A stretch of 11,853 bases of DNA from positions 1-11,853 of the forward strand of contig DATFBR010000062.1 of the NCBI GenBank assembly GCA_035253685.1, given 5' to 3'. Shown here one piece after another: positions 7,465-11,853 of the stretch (positions within the stretch are counted from its first letter, which is position 1; every line of letters starts with the position of its first letter). The notes beneath the pieces are model-generated. The model was not told the origin of the DNA and did no database searches. It was given only the letters and a program-made list of their open reading frames with translations. The position numbers were made by a program, and so were the translations under genes. Source of the stretch: DASRTE01 sp035253685. GTDB taxonomy: Bacteria; Actinomycetota; Actinomycetes; Jiangellales; Jiangellaceae.

Positions 7465-9437
7465 GCACGTCCAGGACAGTCGCGCCGGCCCGACCCAGCG
7501 CTCCGCTGCCCGCCGGCCGCGCCGGTGGCCCGTTCGGAGGCCTGACCGGCCCGCCGCGGAAGGCCCTGAACTTCGGGCCGTCAGCGAAGCGGCTCCTCGG
7601 TCGGCTGCGGCCGGAGCGAAACGGCGTTCTGCTGGTGGTCGGGCTGACCATCACCAGCATCGTGCTCAACGTGCTCGGCCCCAGGGTCCTCGGCCACGCC
7701 ACCGACCTGATCTTCTCGGGCTTCATCGGACGGCAACTGCCCGCCGGCACCACCCAGCAGCAGGCCGTCGACGGCCTGCGAGCGGCTGGCGACGACACCC
7801 TCGCCGACATGGTGTCCGGCATGGACGTCACACCCGGTCGGGGCGTCGATTTCGCCGCCCTGAGCTGGGTGCTGCTCGGGGCGCTTGCCCTCTACGTGGG
7901 GGCGTCGCTGTTCTCCTGGGCCCAGGGCTACCTGCTGGCCGGCGTCGTGCAGCGGACCATGTACCGCCTGCGGGCGGACGTCGAGGACAAGCTGAACCGC
8001 CTTCCGCTCTCGCACGTCGACCACAGCGCGCGGGGCGACGTGCTGAGCCGCGTGACAAACGACATCGACAACGTCTCGCAGACCATGACCCAGACGCTGA
8101 GTCAGCTGCTCCAGTCGCTGCTCACCGTCATCGGTGTGCTGGCGATGATGGTCTGGCTCTCCCCGCTGCTGGCCCTGATCGCCCTGGTCACCGTCCCCCT
8201 GTCGGTGGTCCTCACCGCCCTCATCGCCCGACGGTCGCAGAAGCACTTCGTCGACCAGTGGCGGCACACCGGTGAGCTCAACGCCCAGGTGGAGGAGGCC
8301 TACACCGGTCACGAGATCGTCAAGGTGTTCGGCCGTCACGACGACGTGGAGCGCACGGTCCAGGCCAAGAACGAGGAGCTCTACCAGGCCAGCTTCGGCG
8401 CGCAGTTCGTCTCCGGCATGATCCGGCCGGTGATGATGTTCCTCGGCAGCCTCAACTACGTGGCCATCGCGGTCGTCGGCGGGCTGCGGGTCGCCTCGGG
8501 CTCGATGAGCCTGGGGGCGGTTCAGGCCTTCATCCAGTACTCCCAGCAGTTCACCCAGCCGCTGACCCAGCTGGCGTCCATGGCGAACCTCCTGCAGTCC
8601 GGCGTCGCGTCGGCCGAGCGGGTGTTCGAGCTGCTCGACGAGGCCGATCAGGTTCCCGACGCGGCCGAGCCCGTGCACGCTCGGCAGCCGCAAGGCCGAG
8701 TCGAGTTCCAACACGTCGCGTTCAGCTACGACCCCGACGCACCGCTGATCGAGGACCTCTCGCTGGTCGCCGAGCCGGGCACGACGGTGGCCATCGTCGG
8801 CCACACCGGAGCGGGCAAGACAACGCTGGTCAACCTGATCATGAGGTTCTATGAGCTTGACGCCGGCCGCATCACGCTCGACGGCCATGACATCGCACTG
8901 ATGCGTCGCGACGACCTCCGCTCACAGGTCGGAATGGTGCTCCAGGACAGCTGGCTGCTCGGCGGGACGATCCGCGACAACATCGCCTATGGCAACCTCG
9001 ACGCGACCGACCAGCAGATCCGGCGCGCCGCCGAGGCCACATACGTCGACCGCTTCGTCCACTCGCTACCCGACGGCTACGACACCGTCATCGACGAGGA
9101 AGGCGACAACCTCAGCGCAGGCGAGAAGCAGCTGATCACCATCGCCCGGGCATTCGTCGCCGATCCGCCACTGCTGATCCTCGACGAGGCGACGAGTTCG
9201 GTCGACACTCGCACCGAGGTGCTGGTTCAGCACGCGATGGCGGCACTACGCAGCGACCGGACGAGCTTCGTCATCGCCCACCGGCTCTCCACCATTCGCG
9301 ACGCCGACCTGATCCTGGTCATGGAGTCCGGTGCGATCGTCGAACAGGGCACCCACACCGAGCTTCTCGCCGGGCGGGGCGCGTACTTCGATCTCTACAA
9401 CAGCCAGTTCGCCGCTGCCCAGACGACCGCCGAGTGA
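7461..9437 (+). CDS. ABC exporter half-transporter, catalytic-site subunit (permease + ATPase)
   Basis: This partner half is 658 residues long. It has a Pro/Ala/Gly-rich N-terminal extension (about 1–40), then TM1 (about 54–76) and an enlarged loop of about 45 residues between TM1 and TM2 (about 88–132). The rest of the membrane domain and a nucleotide-binding domain follow. Seen: Walker A GHTGAGKTT (447–455), Walker B LLILDE with catalytic E576, H-loop H607 in IAHRLSTI, and a non-canonical signature LSAGEKQ (551–557) instead of LSGGQ. The altered signature faces the degenerate Walker A/B of the first subunit, so all non-canonical residues fall in one ATP site. The start is GTG 7461, overlapping the previous stop. 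The gene ends 42 bp before the convergent marR stop; no strong terminator is visible there. Confidence 0.93.
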   Translation: MSTSRTVAPARPSAPLPAGRAGGPFGGLTGPPRKALNFGPSAKRLLGRLRPERNGVLLVVGLTITSIVLNVLGPRVLGHATDLIFSGFIGRQLPAGTTQQQAVDGLRAAGDDTLADMVSGMDVTPGRGVDFAALSWVLLGALALYVGASLFSWAQGYLLAGVVQRTMYRLRADVEDKLNRLPLSHVDHSARGDVLSRVTNDIDNVSQTMTQTLSQLLQSLLTVIGVLAMMVWLSPLLALIALVTVPLSVVLTALIARRSQKHFVDQWRHTGELNAQVEEAYTGHEIVKVFGRHDDVERTVQAKNEELYQASFGAQFVSGMIRPVMMFLGSLNYVAIAVVGGLRVASGSMSLGAVQAFIQYSQQFTQPLTQLASMANLLQSGVASAERVFELLDEADQVPDAAEPVHARQPQGRVEFQHVAFSYDPDAPLIEDLSLVAEPGTTVAIVGHTGAGKTTLVNLIMRFYELDAGRITLDGHDIALMRRDDLRSQVGMVLQDSWLLGGTIRDNIAYGNLDATDQQIRRAAEATYVDRFVHSLPDGYDTVIDEEGDNLSAGEKQLITIARAFVADPPLLILDEATSSVDTRTEVLVQHAMAALRSDRTSFVIAHRLSTIRDADLILVMESGAIVEQGTHTELLAGRGAYFDLYNSQFAAAQTTAE

Positions 9438-9479
9438 GCGATGCTGCACGCTGCCATCCTGGTGCGGTGGTGGCGATCG

Positions 9480-9983
9480 TCAGCCTCGTCCACTTCGTCC
9501 CGACGCCGGAGACGGCGCGTCGAGGTGTGCCAGCAGGCGGTCGGCCATCTCGCACAGCACGGCGATCTCCGCGGTTGACAATGCGGAGAACCACGCGCGC
9601 AGGGCGTCCAGGTCCGAGTCGTCTCGCGATCGCCAGTAGCTGTCGTTCGCCTCCGTGGCCACGAGCAGCCGCCGGCGCCGATCCCCCGGATCCGGCTCGA
9701 CCCGCAGGAAGTCCTTGCGTTGAAGCGCGGTCACCAACTGGGCGACGTTCTGATGCGTCGTGCCCAGCGCGGCGGCGGCCTCGCTCACCGAGGGCCGGCC
9801 GAGTGCGATCACGGCGGTAAGCAGCGCCGCCTGCTGGGTGGTCAACCCGTCGGCCCGCATGCGTTCATCCATCAGGTATCGCAGCCGCTGCGCGAGGACC
9901 AGCACGGTCCGAAACGCCCGCACCGGCAATGCGAGCGCGGATCCGGTGCCGATGCCGAACGGCGAGGTCTTGACAGAGGACAT
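9480..9983 (-). CDS. MarR-family transcriptional regulator
   Basis: This 167-residue winged-helix regulator would act as a dimer, usually repressing genes until a small, often phenolic or amphipathic ligand binds. Seen: an N-terminal dimerisation helix (about 22–45) and a helix-turn-helix around residues 64–90 (SVSEAAAALGTTHQNVAQLV). A wing at about 93–110 has the family's D-x-R pattern (DPGDRRRRLLVATE), followed by C-terminal dimerisation helices (about 123–155). ATG 9983 is preferred over TTG 9989. It has no Shine-Dalgarno sequence but lies 7 bases after a TAATAT -10 box, consistent with leaderless expression. The gene is divergent from the glycosyltransferase and shares an inverted-repeat operator candidate with it. 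It is convergent with the ABC exporter, whose promoter region lacks this motif. Confidence 0.9.
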   Translation of the reverse strand: MSSVKTSPFGIGTGSALALPVRAFRTVLVLAQRLRYLMDERMRADGLTTQQAALLTAVIALGRPSVSEAAAALGTTHQNVAQLVTALQRKDFLRVEPDPGDRRRRLLVATEANDSYWRSRDDSDLDALRAWFSALSTAEIAVLCEMADRLLAHLDAPSPASGRSGRG

Positions 9984-9990
9984 GTGCAAT

Positions 9991-9996
9991 ATATTA
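9991..9996 (-). promoter_or_regulatory. Candidate -10 box of marR (leaderless)
   Basis: TAATAT on the minus strand, 7 bases before ATG 9983 and almost entirely inside the left arm of the inverted repeat. It would give a leaderless or near-leaderless transcript. No good -35 box is seen. Confidence 0.5.
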
Positions 9997-10012
9997 CCGT
10001 ACTAGAACTCAA

Positions 10013-10018
10013 TATATT
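10013..10018 (+). promoter_or_regulatory. Candidate -10 box of the glycosyltransferase operon
   Basis: TATATT lies inside the right arm of the inverted repeat. Transcription would start near 10025, leaving a leader of about 15 bases that holds the ribosome-binding site. No clear -35 box is seen at the usual distance. Confidence 0.45.
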
Positions 10019-10029
10019 GCGTGAAACAC

Positions 10030-10035
10030 AGGAGG
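10030..10035 (+). promoter_or_regulatory. Ribosome-binding site of the glycosyltransferase gene
   Basis: A perfect AGGAGG lies 4 bases before GTG 10040. The spacing is short but the match is strong, and it fixes the start. It contrasts with the leaderless look of the divergent marR. Confidence 0.75.
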
Positions 10036-10039
10036 CGCC

Positions 10040-11332
10040 GTGATCTGCCTGCTTCCCCAGTGCGCCTACCTGTCCGAGACCACCCGGATGCTCGAGATCC
10101 ACCGCGCGCTGCGGCAACGGGGCATCCCGGTTCGAGTCGCCACCCACGGCGGTACGCACGAGGCCCTGCTCAGGGCCGCCGGCGTCGACTACGACATCGT
10201 CGGACCACCCATGGACGCGCGCCGCAGCGCCGCGTTCGTCCGCGCCGCGGTAGGGATGGGTCACGTCGGGCAGAGCATGTACACCGACGAGGAGATCCGT
10301 TCCTACGTGGCCGCGGAGGCCGAGTACTTCAGGGCCCACCGGATCACCGTCGGCGTCACCGGTTTCCTGCTGACCACGATGCTGTCGAGCCGGCTGGCCG
10401 GCGTGACGGTCTTGACCGACCACGGCAGTTGGGTTCCACCCGTGTACGAGCACGGCCTGGTGCCCGCACCGAGCCAACCCCCGTGGCCGATCCTGCGCGC
10501 GCTGCCGGAGCGGGTGTTGCGATGGCTGGCCAACGCCGCGCTTCCGCGGACCCGTTTCTACTGCGGGGGCTTCAACCGGGTTGCCGCCGAACTCGGCATC
10601 GAGCCGGTGCCGAGCCTTTCCGCCCTGGTGCTGGGCGACCTGGCGATGGTGACGGAGGTACCCGAGGTCCTCGGGATCCCGGCCGCCGAGATGTCGTCCT
10701 GGCGTCCGGCCGGCCGGCGTGCGTACCGGCCCGGCACCCGGCTGCGCTACACCGGTCCCCTCTACGCGCGACTCGACATCCCCCTGCCTGAAGCGGTGGA
10801 AGAGTTCCTCGACCGGCCAGGTCCGATCGTCTACGTCGCGATCACGTCGACCTCGCCGCGCATCATTCGCGCCGTGGTCGCCTCACTGGCCGCGCTCGAG
10901 GTGCGGGTGCTGGTCTCGGCCACGGTGCACGCCCTTTCCGACCTCGCCGGCGAGCGGGTCATGGTCGCCGGAACCCTGCCCAGCCACCTGGTGATGCCGC
11001 GGGTGGACCTGGCGATCACGGCGGGCGGCCAGGGCAGCGTGCAGACCGCGATGGCGGCCGGCACACCGGTGCTGGGCATCCCACTGCAGCCCGAGCAGGA
11101 CCTCAACGTGGCGTTGCTGGAACGCCGGGGTGCGGCGCGCCTCGTTCCCCGACGCGACGCTCACTCCTCCCGCCTTGCGTCCGTCGCCGACGACATGCTC
11201 CGCCACGGGCAGTACCGCGCCGCCGCCGACCAGGTCCGGCGCCTCTACGACGCGGTCGACGGGCCTGCCATCGCCGCGGGCGTCGTCATCGAGACCGCCG
11301 CGACCTCGACCAGTGTCGGGTCGAGAAGGTGA
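10040..11332 (+). CDS. GT-B fold glycosyltransferase, GT1/UGT-like, non-canonical
   Basis: This 430-residue protein has two-domain GT-B architecture. GT1/MGT-type enzymes transfer sugars from nucleotide donors to lipids, phenolics or natural products. The N-terminal half opens with a Rossmann-like segment (ICLLPQCAYLSETTRMLEIH, then HRALRQRGIPVRVATHGG). The C-terminal half carries the donor-site region: VMPRVDLAITAGGQGS (318–333), GTPVLGIPL (341–349) and PEQDLN (351–356), which mirrors the family's P-x-x-x-(D/E)-Q-x-x-N. By eye, the histidine of the usual H-G-G-x-G motif is Ala (A328), and the N-terminal G-H-x-x-P catalytic histidine is absent, with S-E-T-T-R nearby instead. No signal peptide is visible. 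It starts at GTG with a perfect ribosome-binding site and overlaps the next gene by 4 bases. Fold assignment is firm; donor, acceptor and activity are unknown. Confidence 0.82.
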   Translation: MICLLPQCAYLSETTRMLEIHRALRQRGIPVRVATHGGTHEALLRAAGVDYDIVGPPMDARRSAAFVRAAVGMGHVGQSMYTDEEIRSYVAAEAEYFRAHRITVGVTGFLLTTMLSSRLAGVTVLTDHGSWVPPVYEHGLVPAPSQPPWPILRALPERVLRWLANAALPRTRFYCGGFNRVAAELGIEPVPSLSALVLGDLAMVTEVPEVLGIPAAEMSSWRPAGRRAYRPGTRLRYTGPLYARLDIPLPEAVEEFLDRPGPIVYVAITSTSPRIIRAVVASLAALEVRVLVSATVHALSDLAGERVMVAGTLPSHLVMPRVDLAITAGGQGSVQTAMAAGTPVLGIPLQPEQDLNVALLERRGAARLVPRRDAHSSRLASVADDMLRHGQYRAAADQVRRLYDAVDGPAIAAGVVIETAATSTSVGSRR

Positions 11333-11853
11333 GCGCCGTGGAAAGGGCTCGTCTGGCCGTCATCAGTCTGGTCCACTTCGCACTGGCGCCCGGGGTCGTC
11401 GTCGGACTGATCCCCTGGGCGATCAGCGGATGGGACCAGCACACGCCGCGCTGGTCGAGCCCGGCCCTGCGACTACTCGGTGCGGCGCTGATCGCGGGAG
11501 GCGTGGTCGTGCTCGTTCGCCTCTTTGCCCGGTTCGTGGTCGACGGTCTCGGCACGCCTGCGCCCATCGCCCCGACCCGCCACCTGGTGGTCAGCGGCCT
11601 CTACCGTCATGTCCGCAACCCCATGTACATCGCCGTGGTCGCGGCCATCGCCGGGCAGGCCTTCCTGCTCGGCCGTGCCGACCTGCTGGTCTACGCGGCG
11701 ACCGTCTGGGGCGTCGTCGCGGCCTTCGTCCGCTGGTACGAGGAGCCAGCGCTCCACGCGCGGTTCGGGGCTGGTTACGAGCAGTACCGCGATGGGGTGC
11801 CCGCCTGGTGGCCACGCCTGCATCCGTGGCACCCCGACGCTCCGCTTCCACGA
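11329..11853 (+). CDS. Isoprenylcysteine carboxylmethyltransferase-family membrane methyltransferase, 3' end beyond window
   Basis: At least 175 residues are visible and the frame is still open at the right edge. Seen: four or five membrane segments (about 10–33, 47–71, 97–115, 118–136) and the family block GTPAPIAPTRHLVVSGLYRH (75–94) running into VRNPMY (95–100). The C-terminal E-E-P-A-L…F-G-x-x-Y-x-x-Y stretch (138–153) is followed by GVPAWWPR. These are the SAM-binding features of ICMT/PEMT-like integral membrane methyltransferases, which methylate lipophilic substrates at the membrane. In bacteria there is usually no prenylated protein target, so the name gives the family, not the substrate. 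GTG 11329 overlaps the glycosyltransferase stop (GTGA); GTG 11338, preceded by AAGGTGA, is an alternative start. Co-expression with the glycosyltransferase is very likely. Confidence 0.88.
   Translation, partial: MSAVERARLAVISLVHFALAPGVVVGLIPWAISGWDQHTPRWSSPALRLLGAALIAGGVVVLVRLFARFVVDGLGTPAPIAPTRHLVVSGLYRHVRNPMYIAVVAAIAGQAFLLGRADLLVYAATVWGVVAAFVRWYEEPALHARFGAGYEQYRDGVPAWWPRLHPWHPDAPLPR

Larger units (their letters stand above)
9986..10020. repeat. Perfect 10-bp inverted repeat, candidate MarR operator
   Basis: The arms GCAATATATT (9986–9995) and AATATATTGC (10011–10020) are exact reverse complements with a 15-base spacer. Each arm contains the self-palindromic AATATATT, with centres 23 bp apart. 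The right copy extends to a 16-bp near-palindrome (10007–10022, one mismatched pair). The block is sharply AT-rich against a GC-rich background. The arms overlap the -10 boxes of the divergent marR and glycosyltransferase genes, so a bound regulator could block both. Confidence 0.75.

Noticed and set aside
6067..8888. Two long minus-strand open frames (about 440 codons each) opposite the ABC exporter genes
   Set aside because: They are His/Asp/Arg-rich mirror translations of well-supported ABC genes, with no domain signatures and no ribosome-binding site.
9453..9474. Possible hairpin between the convergent exporter and marR genes
   Set aside because: GCCATC can pair with GGTGGC through one wobble pair around a 10-base loop, but there is no T-tract on either strand. 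It is too weak to call a terminator.

Overview
The window comes from a high-GC Gram-positive bacterium, almost certainly an actinomycete. Base composition is strongly GC-rich with G/C in third codon positions. GTG starts are common, genes overlap by 4 bases in GTGA/ATGA junctions, and at least two genes look leaderless. The gene order alaS–ruvX–mltG with rarA nearby is typical of Actinomycetota. I cannot name a genus from the sequence.

Left block (1–5592, all on the minus strand): conserved housekeeping genes. In transcription order a tightly packed operon starts at 4140. It reads DUF948-type membrane protein, DUF6167-type membrane protein, alaS (alanyl-tRNA synthetase), ruvX (Holliday-junction resolvase-like/rRNA-processing nuclease) and mltG (lytic transglycosylase, cut by the left edge). 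Every junction overlaps or is separated by 2 bases. Upstream of it, as its own unit, lies rarA (AAA+ replication-fork ATPase), whose GTG start sits 7 bases after a TAACCT -10 box.

Middle (5593–9437, plus strand): a 138-bp divergent intergenic region, then two overlapping genes for the halves of a heterodimeric ABC exporter. The first half carries the degenerate ATP-site residues (Asp for the catalytic Glu, Gln for the switch His). The second carries the intact catalytic residues but an altered signature motif. This is the pattern expected of an asymmetric heterodimer.

Right block (9480–11853): a MarR-family regulator on the minus strand, divergent from a small plus-strand operon. That operon encodes a GT-B/GT1-like glycosyltransferase followed, with a 4-base overlap, by an isoprenylcysteine carboxylmethyltransferase (ICMT)-family membrane methyltransferase that runs off the right edge. 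Between the divergent genes lies a short AT-rich island holding a perfect 10-bp inverted repeat. Each arm covers the -10 box of one of the two promoters, so MarR is the obvious candidate to control both itself and the glycosyltransferase–methyltransferase pair. This cassette is the most interesting part of the window. The glycosyltransferase lacks the usual signature histidines, and the substrate of the pair is unknown.
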